Of a stretch of 64,000 nt of DNA, positions 55,301 to 63,399 are shown piece by piece; position 1 is the first letter of the stretch; every line of letters begins with the position of its first letter. Both the position numbers and the translations under genes were made by a program. The DNA is taken from assembly GCA_036245805.1 (NCBI GenBank), contig BTRK01000001.1, positions 1,426,001-1,490,000 on the forward strand. Reading direction: 5' to 3'. The notes under the pieces were generated by a model, which did no database searches, was not told where the DNA came from, and saw only the letters and a list, made by a program, of their open reading frames with translations. This stretch comes from Pristionchus mayeri. Taxonomy: Eukaryota; Nematoda; Chromadorea; Rhabditida; Neodiplogasteridae.

Positions 55301-58300
55301 CAAGGCTGGATCGTGATCAGCATTAAAAATACATAATATATCTCGAAACTGGAATCCGCAAATGATATCTGAGTGGGTTTCAGAGTGGTGACCTACCAAA
55401 ATCGATGAAAAAGTGCACTCAGCGAGCTATATCTGACGTCAACATTGATGAATTCTGGATTCTTTTGGGTTTCTAACATAACTTTTCACGCTCATTCGAA
55501 TGAGCTATCAGTCGATACCGAAATCCGAAATCTGAAAAATCGATTTTGGTAGATCAAAAATCGATATTTCGGGTCGCGCTTTCGGTTGAAAAGTTCTTTG
55601 CCCCCACGGGTCACATTCCCCAAGTTTGAGCTCCGGGCGACCATTTTGACCGAGTTGTGCCACCCATACCCCAGTTCACTGCAGTCTTACGGAGAACGGG
55701 TTTTAAGTTCTCCATTATCAGCTTGTTCGCAGTGAAACATATTCTATTGCCAATTGTATGCGCATATTCCATTTAGGTTTTACTGTATTGATATAACATA
55801 AACTTTCCGAGAAGACGGTAACCTGTTTAATTTCGACTCAGGTACCTCAAGATTCCCCGTTGAAACAACACACCCTGCACGCATAGTACGCTTTTATGAG
55901 GCGAATCGCGAGAGAATCGACCATTTTAGGGTGGTCAGCGGCGGTAGGGAAAAAGTTTATTCTCGCTAGAATTTCAAAGTAATCTACTTTGGATGATGCT
56001 CTTTCAAACTACATCGTCAGAATTTTGATGACGGTCGCCATCGTTGAGATTCAGAAGGCCAAACTTGGTATTATCGCTCTTCGACAGTCAAATCAAGCTC
56101 ACTTAAATGATCATAAATCCGTTTAAAATAAAGATAGAAGGTCGTTCTTTGCCTCAAAAGAAAGCTACCGTCATGCTCTACATCTTTCAAGTTGACGTCA
56201 TCATTCCTGCTCCTCACCCTGGTGTGGGGCGGTTGGGTGCACCAAAAGTGCCGTAACTTTGCAACTCGGAAAAACTATCTGAGTTTTCATGGTTAAGTTG
56301 TATTAGGGTGTCCCATAATTTCATATTATTTTTTTCGAGCGAAGGTAAAAACCGCTGTACTGATTGAGCATACAAAAAGCCAATACTATTGAATAGAGTA
56401 ACCATTATACAAACACACACGCCATGGAATTTTCATCAGCTGCTCTCTCCGGTTTTTAAGAAAAGATCCAGTGACGTATACTGCAGTAACCAAAAATCAC
56501 GTTTTCGATTCAACTTTTTTCCCCGCGCAGGAAGTCGAAGGTTTTATGAATCTAACTAACTAATTTGAAAATACATGTTCCCATAATTCTTTCAGTGTGC
56601 GTATCTCATGTCACTGAGTTGTATTTTATGAGTGCTAGCATTAATTATTGAGAATTTTCACATGGAACAGCAACGGTTCTTTCTTTCTGTGAGCAAATCG
56701 AATCCTAATTTGAATGTGTGCTAAAAAAGGTAAAGGTAAAGGTAAAGGTACATCCCGTCTTCGAGACTGGGCTCGCGGGAGAACACTGCTAGGCCAGTGT
56801 TAATATGGGCTGATTCAGTCTGGAGTGCCCACCTTTTCGCCAGACCTATTTACCTGCGTGATCTAGTCACGACTACCAATTCCCCGTCCCCAATGGGTGG
56901 GCGCCTTGGTGGGGCGGAGACGGTGTCACGGCCGGGAATCGAGCCCGGGTGGGATGGAATGGGAGGGTGCGCCATAGACCACTACACCACTTCGTCTCCA
57001 ATGTCTCTAATGTTCGTCTCTAATGTGTGCTAATTTGAGATATTTAGTTGTACTCCATACTGCTTTGTGCATAGAACATTTGGCGAGCTTGGAGGGAAAA
57101 ATAATGACAATTATTACTTTAATGGTGAATTTACATCGAAAGAGAGGAAATTATGAGTTAGAATATTTTGATTTTTTCATAGTTGCTGATGCAACAGCAC
57201 ATGATTGGGTAGTGGTTACTCTATTCAATAGTGTTGGCCTTTTGCTCAATCAGTACGGCGGTTTTTACGTCCCATTGAAAAAAAATTATACGAAATTATG
57301 GGACACCCTAATAGCTCATGGTTAACTTCGTTTTTTCCGAAATGAACATTTTCGAAAATGTTGTTGCCTTTTTGGCTCCTAAATTTTGAAATGTGGTTTT
57401 CAGCTGGAAATACAATATTTGCTTCGTATGAGATTTGTGGCTACTCTCACATCAATCGCTATTCTACGCTTCTCTAGGGACTCAATGCCTAGTTTATTAT
57501 TGCGATCGATAGCAGTGGGCATGTTTTCCCAGGTATGATTAAAACAGCGCATAAATAAACGTCGTGTGAAGTAGTTCTGTACTTTTTCCATTTCCTTTTT
57601 ATCCTTATTTTGGTAAGGGTTGAAGACGGAGGAAGCGCCTTCTAAAAACGGTCTAATGAACATTGAGTATGTTTTGAGGAGTACTTCTATATTTTTGGTT
57701 CGTAAGGCTCTGAGTTTAGTGTGACAGGTAGTTTTGGACTTAACGGATATGGTAGTACAATGATCGGAAAAGGAAAGGTTTTTCTGTGTGGGTTCCAAAT
57801 AATGTAAATACATCCCTCGAAGCTCAAAGAAAACGGGGTTCTGTAAATGCGATATTTCCATTGAGTGATCCGAGGAAAGGTGCAAAAATATAGCCCAGGT
57901 CAAAATAGACCTAAAGACCCATCCTATGGCTAGAAATGTAGAGCACGATGAGCTAAACATTTCATCTGTTGAAAGTGATCTTTTCGTTGAAGTGCGCTAT
58001 AGAGTCTAGAAGTTGGCAGAAAACGACGGCTGGCCCGTGTGGGAAAGCGCTAAATAATATAGTACCAAGTTTGGCCTTCTGAATCTCAACGATGACGATC
58101 GACATCAAAATTCATAGTTTGAAAGAGCATAATCCAAAGTACTTTACTTAGAAATTCTAGCGAGATAGAACAATTTTTTTTCCTACCGCCACGACGTGGT
58201 CGATTCTCTCGCTATTCCTCTCGTATTTTTTTCGCTTATAAACCAAAATTGACCAAATGGGAAAAGTCTTTAAAAAATCAAGCCGATGCAGAATTAAATT

Positions 58301-61030
58301 CTCTATCAGGTGCAAAAGGTCAGTTCTCACAGATAGTCAGTCATTCATATTCCCAAAGTTTCCAATTTCTTTTTTTTATTTCGCTAGAATTTTTATTAAG
58401 AGACCGTCCACCAGAGAACGTAATAACTGTGCAGGGGTTCACGGATGGCCAAAAATTCGATAAATCTCAAACTTTTTTTCTGAAGTGTGGGTACCGAGTG
58501 CTAATTGATGGCCGCAATGACTAAGGCTAGGGGTCGATTTTGAAAAAGTTACAGGTACTCAGTTACAGGTAAAGTTACAGGTACTATTACGTTCTCTGGT
58601 GGACGGTCTCTTAATAAAAATTCTAGCGAAATAAAAAAAAGAAATTGGAAACTTTGGGAATATGAATGACTGACTATCTGTGAGAACTGACCTTTTGCAC
58701 CTGATAGAGAATTTAATTCTGCATCGGCTTGATTTTTTAAAGACTTTTCCCATTTGGTCAATTTTGGTTTATAAGCGAAAACCCATTTTGGAGGTCGAAA
58801 AAGTCGATACCTCAGAATGGCACGTGATATAGATTTTCTGATGTATTTCCACGCGTAGAAAATGAATTTCGACATCTGAGTGCGAGAAAATGCGAAATAA
58901 AAAAGTTTAGCCCGAAAAACCACTTTTTCGACAAAATATTCGAGCATATCGATCTAAAAATGTGCACATTCTCGATATGATTTTCGGAATCTACGCCAAA
59001 AGTTATGTCTAAGGTGAAAATTTAAGATTTAAAAAAAATAGACTTTTGTGATATTATCATCCAAATTATGAAAAATACGTCAAATTGCTGAACATGGGTT
59101 CGCATGGCCTCGAAAATTTTCGCCCCTTATAGCTCTACTGGTCTAAAAACAATTCGTTATGTCTCATACAATAATTTCAATCATATTTCTACTTCTAAAA
59201 AGCGAGAAAATCACAAATCTGAAATTTCATTTTTTCAGCCTCTATTCGAGGGCCAAAAATATCAATTTTTAAAAATTATAAATAAAAGAGGTTTTCCGAC
59301 ATTTTTCAATACGTAGAAACCGAATTTTCATGTTAGAGTTCATGAAATATACGTTTGACATCATTTTGGCCAAGATCAATTTTGAACATTTTTCGATTTT
59401 TTTGATTTTTTGACTTCTTCAAATTTATGTTCTATATGACTTTGCCAGCTAAAAGTTGTTTCAAATGATTGTTTAAGGCATAAATAATTGTTTTTAGACC
59501 AGTAGAGCTATAGAGGGCGAAAATTTTCGGGGCCATGCGAACCCATGTTCAGCAAATTTGACGTATTTTTCATAATTTGGATGATAATATCACAAAAGTC
59601 TATTTTTTTAAAAAATTTAAATTTTCACCTTAGACATAAATAACTTTTAGCGTAGATTCCGAAAATCATATCGAGAATGTGCACCTCGGACATTTTTAGA
59701 TCGATATGCTCGAATATTTTGTCGAAAAAGTGGTTTTTCGGGCTAAACTTTTTTATTTCGCATTTTCTCGCACTCGCGTGGAAATACATCGGAAAATCTA
59801 TATCGCGTGTCATTCTGAGATATCGACTTTTTCGACCTCCAAAATGGGTTTTCGCTTATAAACCAAAATTGACCAAATGGGAAAAGTCTTTAAAAAATCA
59901 AGCCGATGCAGAATTAAATTCTCTATCAGGTGCAAAAGGTCAGTTCTCACAGATAGTCAGTCATTCATATTCCCAAAGTTTCCAATTTCTTTTTTTTATT
60001 TCGCTAGAATTTTTATTAAGAGACCGTCCACCAGAGAACATAATAACTGTGCAGGGGTTCACGGATGGCCAAAAATTCGATAAATCTCAAACTTTTTTTC
60101 TGAAGTGTGGGTACCGAGTGCTAATTGATGGCCGCAATGACTAAGGCTAGGGGTCGATTTTGAAAAAGTTACAGGTATTCCCCATAACTTTCTCCAAAAT
60201 GGGGAGTACCTGTAACTTTTTCAAAATCGACCCCTAGCCTTAGTCATTGCGGCCGTCAATCAGCACTCGGTACCCACACTTCAGAAAAAAAGTTTTAGAT
60301 TTATCGAATTTTTGGCCATCCGTGGACCTGTTACGTTCTCTGGTGGACGGTCTCTTAAATTAAAACGGGTTGCTTGCGCCGAGTATTCGTGACCAACTCA
60401 CCCATTCCTTCAATGTCCTGTGTTTTTCTTCGTTGTATCTGCATAATCGGAAACAATTCAAGGTGGACGGGGATGCCCCCGAGAATCGACAGCCCGTTCA
60501 GAAGCTCGAGAGCGATGAGGTTGCATTTTTGTGTCTAACCTACATTATTGCTTACATTTAGCATTATCACACGTCTTCTGAGAGAATGCATGAAATCGAG
60601 ACCTCCGTTTGACAAAATGTTCAAAGTGCTCTTCGAGATTATCAGGTACAGGGCCTTAGGGCTTAGGGCCCTGATAATCTCGAAGAGATCGGACTTTCAA
60701 CTTTCAACTTTTTGTTAAACACCACCTGTCATCTTTCACAAGACGTGTGTTATAACCACAATTACTTTTATTTGAATATTCTTTTATCGGGTAAGTGTCT
60801 TACATTTTTGTAGGCCATCGAGGTCGTGCTGGTCGAATGCGACAAGCTGCTGGAGTACGTTAAAAGTGTTCGTTATTTGTTTAAAAGTGTTTTACATTTT
60901 AAGTAATACTAAATATTGAATCATAGAGTATATCATACGGTATTTTCAGGTGGAGCAGTCGTTACACGTTGAGGCGATGGTGTACACGTTTGCAATGGGG
61001 ACTGGCTTGGGTGCGCTCATGCAGAAGTGA
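37326..61030 (+). CDS. ADP-sugar pyrophosphatase, Nudix NUDT5 type
   Basis: Nine phase-consistent exons: 37326-37372, 41357-41453, 46061-46153, 46841-46904, 53400-53490, 53701-53767, 60463-60519, 60814-60858 and 60950-61030 (TGA), about 213 residues. It follows the NUDT5 order: FEGRWL near residue 28, IKQYRIPM and LEFPAG before the active site, a complete Nudix box (G-x5-E-x7-REMKEETGY, residues 101-123), LDPGLTDDSVQ, and a C-terminal VEAMVYTFAM helix. The Nudix box binds divalent metal and drives hydrolysis of ADP-ribose or ADP-sugars to AMP and sugar phosphate; the enzyme is normally a cytosolic or nuclear homodimer. The exon at 46061 ends AAAAAG|GCAAGA, a GC donor. The exon at 53400 ends either CACAG|GCATGA or at GT, 53482. 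The 60463 acceptor is TTCAAG. The exact end of exon 8 (60858 or 60867) is open. Functional assignment is by family; introns of up to 6.7 kb are packed with transposons. Confidence 0.88.
37730..37800 (-). ncRNA. tRNA-like module
   Basis: The minus strand contains GCGTAAGAGGTTAGGATG (box A-like) and GAGGGTTCGACTCCCC (box B) followed by ATGTTGC. The expected 5' partner GCAACAT is missing, so it is not a sound tRNA. It lies in the first intron of the Nudix gene. Confidence 0.45.
37896..40078. mobile_element. Composite foldback with ATCACGCCTCTCACGAGAG ends
   Basis: The left end ATCACGCCTCTCACGAGAGA and the right end GATTCTCATGTGAGAGGCG then TGAT are inverse copies of the terminal motif seen at 2467 and 3244. 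The interior carries reversed pieces of the 12470-type tandem repeat, and these are interrupted by a second foldback at 38540-39855, so at least three layers are nested. Confidence 0.65.
38540..39855. repeat. Foldback nested in the 37896 element, 1.3 kb
   Basis: The left end TTCTGAGAGATCGCAGG pairs with ATGCAATCTCTCAGAAGACA at the right. The arms share GGTTGATGTACCTGAAGATA and GCTTTTAGG-type blocks and meet near 39200. Relatives are at 43217-44410, 60570-60757 and, as a solo arm, 10320-10800. Confidence 0.8.
40170..41115. repeat. Foldback with ATAGCTGTGCA ends and G/C runs, 0.95 kb
   Basis: CGTCATAGCTGTGCAAGGAG at the left pairs with GTGCACAGCTATGAATATCG at the right. Inside, each arm carries GCCGGCGGTAGGCACCCCC or its inverse and TACCGTATATGGCTACCGTA twice. 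Centre near 40645. The right arm has a C run of over 20. Confidence 0.85.
41600..42944. mobile_element. Tc1-type foldback, 1.35 kb, TA-flanked
   Basis: It begins CAGTATCGCCGGAAAGTATT and ends with the inverse AATACTTTCCGGCGATACTG, with TA on both sides (41598-41599 and 42945-42946 as TA). The arms are inverse copies almost to the centre near 42270, where a GC-richer CGCTCTCTC tract sits. The end form and TA site fit the Tc1/mariner superfamily; no transposase is present. Confidence 0.8.
43217..44410. repeat. Foldback element, 1.2 kb
   Basis: CATCTCATTCCCACTTTGGT pairs with ACTTTGGGGATGAGATTGG or near-inverse text at the right. Both arms hold GCCGGCTCTTGAAATTTC-type blocks like those at 38690 and 39690. 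The outer text GATCTCTCAGAAGACCTCTG (44440-44460) suggests the true end lies slightly beyond. Centre near 43815. Confidence 0.75.
44917..45748. mobile_element. Internally deleted mariner-like element, 832 bp
   Basis: TTAGGGTGTCCCGAAAGTTC then GTGCACTA at the left; the exact inverse ending GAACTTTCGGGACACCCTAA at the right; TA on both sides. No transposase frame is visible inside. It lies in intron 2 of the Nudix gene. Confidence 0.85.
46154..46159 (+). promoter_or_regulatory. GC 5' splice site
   Basis: AAAAAG|GCAAGA is the only donor here that keeps phase 0 with the next exon (46841) and the NUDT5-like spacing between AILKR and ILIKQ. GC-AG introns are known to need a strong AAG|GCAAG-like context, which this site has. 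Confidence 0.75.
46310..46365. repeat. Short perfect hairpin
   Basis: CCGTGAAAAATAAGCACGG is followed at once by CCGTGCTTATTTTTCACGG, a stem with almost no loop. It lies in the GC-AG intron. Function unknown. Confidence 0.6.
47012..47250. repeat. Arm of a widely spaced inverted repeat (partner at 53036)
   Basis: The text from GGTGTCATACCTGTGGGTAG through GATGTGTCGCTACCTC to GTAGATGCAGAATTGAATTC is repeated in inverse at 53036-53302. The two arms enclose about 5.8 kb that holds four other elements, so this may be an old foldback opened by later insertions. Confidence 0.6.
47822..48192. mobile_element. MITE with TTTAAAGTTACCCAACACCC ends, 371 bp
   Basis: The left end TTTAAAGTTACCCAACACCC pairs with the right end GGGTGTTGGGTAACTTTAAG. 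The ends match the 152-bp element at 36940, but the interiors differ, as is typical of MITEs sharing one transposase. Confidence 0.75.
48214..49217. repeat. Foldback element, 1.0 kb
   Basis: Outer blocks ATGAAGCCGATCGCCTAAGA and CTTAGGCGAACGGCTTCAT pair, and the arms run to a centre near 48715 (CTCACACTGG/CCAGTGTGA-type blocks around 48645 and 48790). The minus-strand frame at 48608-48883 is a palindrome shadow. Confidence 0.85.
49351..52684. repeat. Largest foldback, 3.3 kb, with a mariner-like core
   Basis: TTAAGAGGCCGGATCTGAG at the left pairs with CTCAGATCCGACCTCTTAA at the right. The arms of about 1.2 kb each match closely; the frames at 50011-50211 (-) and 51810-52010 (+) are almost identical translations. 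The centre is occupied by the element at 50575-51488. It fills much of intron 4 of the Nudix gene. Confidence 0.85.
50575..51488. mobile_element. Mariner-like non-autonomous element at the foldback centre, 914 bp
   Basis: TTAGGATGTTGCAAAAGTCT at the left and GACTTTTGCAACAACCTAA at the right, TA on both sides. The ends are related to those of 30384-31282. The interior does not show a continuous transposase. It may have inserted at the centre of an existing foldback. Confidence 0.75.
52824..53016 (+). mobile_element. Helitron-like non-autonomous element
   Basis: It begins TCTATACCTATATATAAAGC and ends in CTAG, preceded by a hairpin (CCCCCGCC AAA GGCGGGGG with an expanded G run). A TC start, an AT-rich first 20 bases, a 3' hairpin and a CTRR end are Helitron hallmarks. 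The expected T right after CTAG is C here, so the boundary or the assignment is uncertain. It is 193 bp and contains repeated TTGCGAAAC. Confidence 0.5.
53036..53302. repeat. Partner arm of the inverted repeat at 47012
   Basis: Inverse of 47012-47250, including GGAGAATTGAATTCTGCATC and GAGGTAGCGACACATCATGT. It ends about 100 bp before the Nudix-box exon. Confidence 0.6.
53511..53657. mobile_element. hAT-like MITE next to a 5' splice site
   Basis: TAGGGATGGCGAAAGG at the left and TTGCCATCCCTA at the right are inverse at the tips; the inside has ATGGATAATCG and inverse-like text. The flanks CTGATAAC and GTGATACT agree at 5 of 8 positions, so any duplication has decayed. It fills most of the 210-bp intron after the Nudix-box exon and starts only about 20 bp from the proposed GC donor. 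Confidence 0.65.
54185..55706. repeat. Foldback element, 1.5 kb
   Basis: TTAAAACACGTTCTCCGTAA at the left pairs with TTACGGAGAACGGGTTTTAA at the right; centre near 54945. The arms contain TAGCTCATTCGAAAGAGC, a box A-like phrase, four times in total (two per arm). Long frames at 54744-55073 are shadows. Confidence 0.85.
56303..57311. mobile_element. Mariner-like element, 1009 bp, carrying a SINE
   Basis: TTAGGGTGTCCCATAATTTC at the left and GAAATTATGGGACACCCTAA at the right, TA on both sides. The ends match those at 44917 for the first ten bases. The left interior is shared with 34455-34716. The SINE at 56725-57021 accounts for about 300 bp of its length. Confidence 0.85.
56725..57021 (-). 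mobile_element. tRNA-headed SINE with 12-bp target duplication
   Basis: The minus-strand head at about 56999-56916 has GGTGTAGTGGTCTATGGC (box A) and CCGGGCTCGATTCCCGG (box B in a perfect T-stem). GGAGACG and CGTCTCC could pair at the ends, but extra bases between the T-arm and CGTCTCC break the tRNA fold. The body extends to a tail of ACCTTT repeats (56728-56752 on +). AATGTGTGCTAA flanks both sides (56713-56724 and 57022-57033), an exact 12-bp duplication typical of LINE-driven retroposition. Confidence 0.85.
57400..57960 (-). pseudogene. Non-LTR reverse transcriptase fragment (thumb region)
   Basis: A 186-codon minus-strand frame. Its second half reads KTYSMFIRPFLEGASSVFNP, then KKEMEKVQNYFTRRLFMR and LGIESLEKRRIAIDV. 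This is the conserved thumb region following the polymerase domain of non-LTR retrotransposons (typically Y-x-x-F/Y-V/I-RP-LE-A-x-x-V-W-NP then L-E-x-V-Q-R-x-F/A-x-R). The catalytic YxDD motif is not in this piece and the frame ends abruptly, so it is a fragment between foldback arms. It may belong to the same family as the one at 1-255, which holds a later part of the protein, but overlap cannot be tested. Confidence 0.75.
58396..58614. mobile_element. MITE with TTAAGAGACCGTCCACCAGA ends, 219 bp
   Basis: The ends TTAAGAGACCGTCCACCAGA and TCTGGTGGACGGTCTCTTAA are exact inverses. The interior continues ACGTAATAACTGTGCAGGGG. A longer copy with the same left part is at 60018-60357, and solo ends are at 18296 and 34717. 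Confidence 0.75.
60018..60357. mobile_element. MITE with TTAAGAGACCGTCCACCAGA ends, 340 bp foldback form
   Basis: Same ends as 58396-58614, but here the interior is a complete foldback: GTGCAGGGGTTCACGGATGG to TTTGAAAAAGTTACAGGTA, then its inverse. The 219-bp copy therefore appears to have lost most of one arm. It ends about 105 bp before the 60463 exon. Confidence 0.75.
60570..60757. repeat. Miniature foldback of the 38540 family
   Basis: ACACGTCTTCTGAGAGAATG and CATCTTTCACAAGACGTGTG flank a short perfect stem (CGAGATTATCAGG and inverse, with GGGCCTTAGGGCTTAGGGCCC at the tip). It is a deletion derivative of the 38540 and 43217 elements. Confidence 0.7.
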
Positions 61031-61461
61031 ACTTTACCCATTCGCTCAACAATGCCAATGTGAAGTGAATCTCTGCACCCGTTCACGGGCGACTTCGTCT
61101 TGCAATTCGATAAAATTAATGTAATGTATCATCTACAAATTTTCCGTTCAATCCTTACATGCTAAGCTTACATGCTAGGCCCAAAGCTATGGTGTGTTGC
61201 AGATCTATGTGATTTGCAGTTTGAGGTTGTTCATGGAATATTTTGCTGAAGGAGGAGGGGATGAGTATTTAACGGGCTTAGGTATCACATTCGAAGGGAT
61301 TGATTGATCCACTGCTTTTCGTGCTCAGGTCCTGAGTCGATCGATTCTCTACCTCTCTCGAAGGGCGTATCACTTGAGAGCTTTCCACTCGCCATTTCTG
61401 AGCTTTCTGAGTTTGAGAGCTTGCCACTTTTGGGAGGATCTCCATCGCCGTACCTTCCCAG

Positions 61462-61795
61462 TAGTGTTGGCGATTTGATTCTTTGGCGATTCCCAGAACC
61501 TTTTAATTCCTATCATTCCGAATCATTTGATTCTGAGAATCGGTGGTTCTGGGAATCAATGATTCCCAAGATCATCAATCGACTCAATGAAATCAAATAT
61601 GTTTCAGAGTTGTGTTTTACACATTTTGGTATTAATTGATCTCGAATGTTGTTGTTTGGGAATCAATAATTCCCAAGAGAAATAAGAAGGAATCATTTGA
61701 TTCTATGGAAAATGGGGGGAGTAGAATTTCGAGAATTATTCCGCTCTTTCATTTTCGAAAGAGGGCGGTCGCAAAGAATCACAACGCCAACACTA
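61462..61795. mobile_element. Non-autonomous hAT-like MITE, 334 bp
   Basis: TAGTGTTGGCG at the left and CGCCAACACTA at the right, with CTTCCCAG on both sides (61454-61461 and 61796-61803), an exact 8-bp duplication. The interior repeats GATTCCCA/TGGGAATC and ATTTGATTCT, as subterminal repeats. The 111-codon frame at 61304-61639 crosses the left end and is not a gene. Confidence 0.9.
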
Positions 61796-62216
61796 CTTCC
61801 CAGTCCTCTTCCTAATCTAAGTACCTTCCCAGAGGCAGACAACACGGTAACTGTAAATAAAATGCGAGTTAATTTGAATATTCGTTATGTTCCTCATTGC
61901 TGGTATCGCTTTATATTCTTCATTGATTTTCCTCTCTCCTCGTCGATCATCCAATACTGCCTTCGTACTCCCCCACTACATTCACCAATCCTCTCTCATC
62001 TCTTCCCTTCCTAAGTTATAGACCGAACATTCGGAGCCGATGAGCCCCCTCTTCCCTCTCGAGCAACTTTCAACTTTCTTTCAACCAACTTTGCAACTTT
62101 GAGCAACTTTCGAGCAACTTTCAACCCTTTACCTGAATTTCTCCGATTATTGGCTTACCCCCCCCCCCTTTTCTCCATACCCCACTCATTTCTATCTTTC
62201 CCTGATTTTCAGTCAC

Positions 62217-63285
62217 AGCCTAACATGGGACTGACCGGAAGACACATATTCCAATCGCCTTCCAATTTTTATGGTGGATAGGTACCCCCAAGAGAGTCTC
62301 AAAACCGTTTCGCAACGTTGCCCGATCGATCTAGTAATTAAGGCATTTTCTGATTTCAATTCTGATTTGATTTTCTTCTGATTTTCTGATTTGATCCACG
62401 TACGAAATGATCGATGTATAACTTCAAAACCATACTTATTATTTCCATCTTGCATGCATTATGACTGCCTTGAAACAATACCGTACAATAATAATACAAT
62501 GGGCGCATGGTGAACCCGGATGCGCCCATTGAACCATGGTGAATGGGTTTTGGAAAGAACCCGGAAGAAAGAAAAAAATGTGATATGATCGACAGTCGAG
62601 TCTCGATGATATGAACAGCGCGGGGTCGATAGAATGAGCAGCGAATGTTCAACATTTTTTTAAAACTAGAAGTGAGAGGGGAATCAAAGTGTCAAACCTT
62701 GTGCACATAGATCAGTCGCCGATAGATCAGACCCCAAAAAATCAGACAAGTTGTCAATCATGACTGTGTCAGCGATGCAGTCGGCTGTTTCATTCGCCTG
62801 ACTGTTCAAAGTGCATGTTATGGTTCCGGGTTCCGGGTGCTCCAAAAACTTCACCATGTGCCCATTGTGTGATCTTATTTTAAGTGTAATGTAGGCAGTC
62901 ATCATGCAAGCAAGATGAAAAATAAGAAGTATGGTTTTGAAGTTATGCATCGATCATTTCGTACGTGGATCATTGGAAACACAAGCAACTTAAACAACAA
63001 CAAAACAAGAGATCAAAGATCAAATTTTTAAAAAAAGCAAAAGAATGTTCATTAGGTCGATATACGAACCGCCGAACTTCGGGGTTTGGCTCATCTCACA
63101 ACCACTGCAAAATCAAGGCTAAATCATTAAAATTTAATCGAAATCAGAAAATGCTAATTATCTTAATTACTAGATCGATTGGGCAACTTTGCAAAACGGT
63201 TTTCAGACTCTCTTGGGGGTACCTATCCACCATACAAATTGGAAGGCGATTGGGATATGTGTCTTCCGGTCAGTCCCATGTAAGC
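62217..63285. repeat. Foldback with a 430-bp unique centre
   Basis: AGCCTAACATGGGACTGACC with following text to about 62465 pairs with about 62895-63285, ending GGTCAGTCCCATGTAAGCCT. Some gaps separate the paired blocks (for example ACTAGATCGATTGGGCAA with TTGCCCGATCGATCTAGT). The centre carries a minus-strand open frame. Confidence 0.7.
62684..62950 (-). CDS. Doubtful small secreted-type reading frame in the foldback centre
   Basis: Eighty-eight codons starting MHNFKTILLIFHLACMMTAY, which has a signal-like hydrophobic start, followed by a polar acidic part with three Cys and an N-glycosylation-type NET. The first 20 codons lie in the repeat arm (62895-62950), so they are copied in inverse on the other side. 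Composition is plausible for a short secreted protein, but there is no homology, splice or polyadenylation support. It could equally be chance within the element. Confidence 0.2.
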   Translation of the reverse strand: MHNFKTILLIFHLACMMTAYITLKIRSHNGHMVKFLEHPEPGTITCTLNSQANETADCIADTVMIDNLSDFLGSDLSATDLCAQGLTL

Positions 63286-63399
63286 CTAAACACTGCGATG
63301 GTGAGGGGGGGAGTGGGCCAAATACAAAATAAGTGCTCATTTACCTTTTTCCCATTCCGCTCCGCTCCAGAACTGCGTCTACATCACAATCTTTTCTAC

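Larger units (their letters stand above)
55901..58216. repeat. Foldback opened by two later insertions, 2.3 kb
   Basis: The outer arm GCGAATCGCGAGAGAATCGA to about 56095 pairs with about 58060-58216. Between the arms lie a mariner-like element with a SINE inside it (56303-57311) and a reverse transcriptase fragment (57400-57960). Confidence 0.75.
58230..60357. repeat. Compound palindrome built of three copies of one arm
   Basis: The block CGCTTATAAACCAAAATTGA to about 58395 occurs at 58230 (+), 58615-58785 (-) and 59850-60017 (+). The first two form one palindrome (centre about 58505) around a 219-bp MITE; the last two form another (centre about 59317). The repeated frames at 58249-58524, 58549-58947 and 59677-60144 translate the same block and are not genes. 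Confidence 0.8.

Noticed and set aside
59677..60144. 155-codon + strand frame, with near-identical frames at 58249-58524 and 58549-58947
   Set aside because: All translate the same foldback arm in different copies; the similarity is DNA-level repetition, not a protein family.
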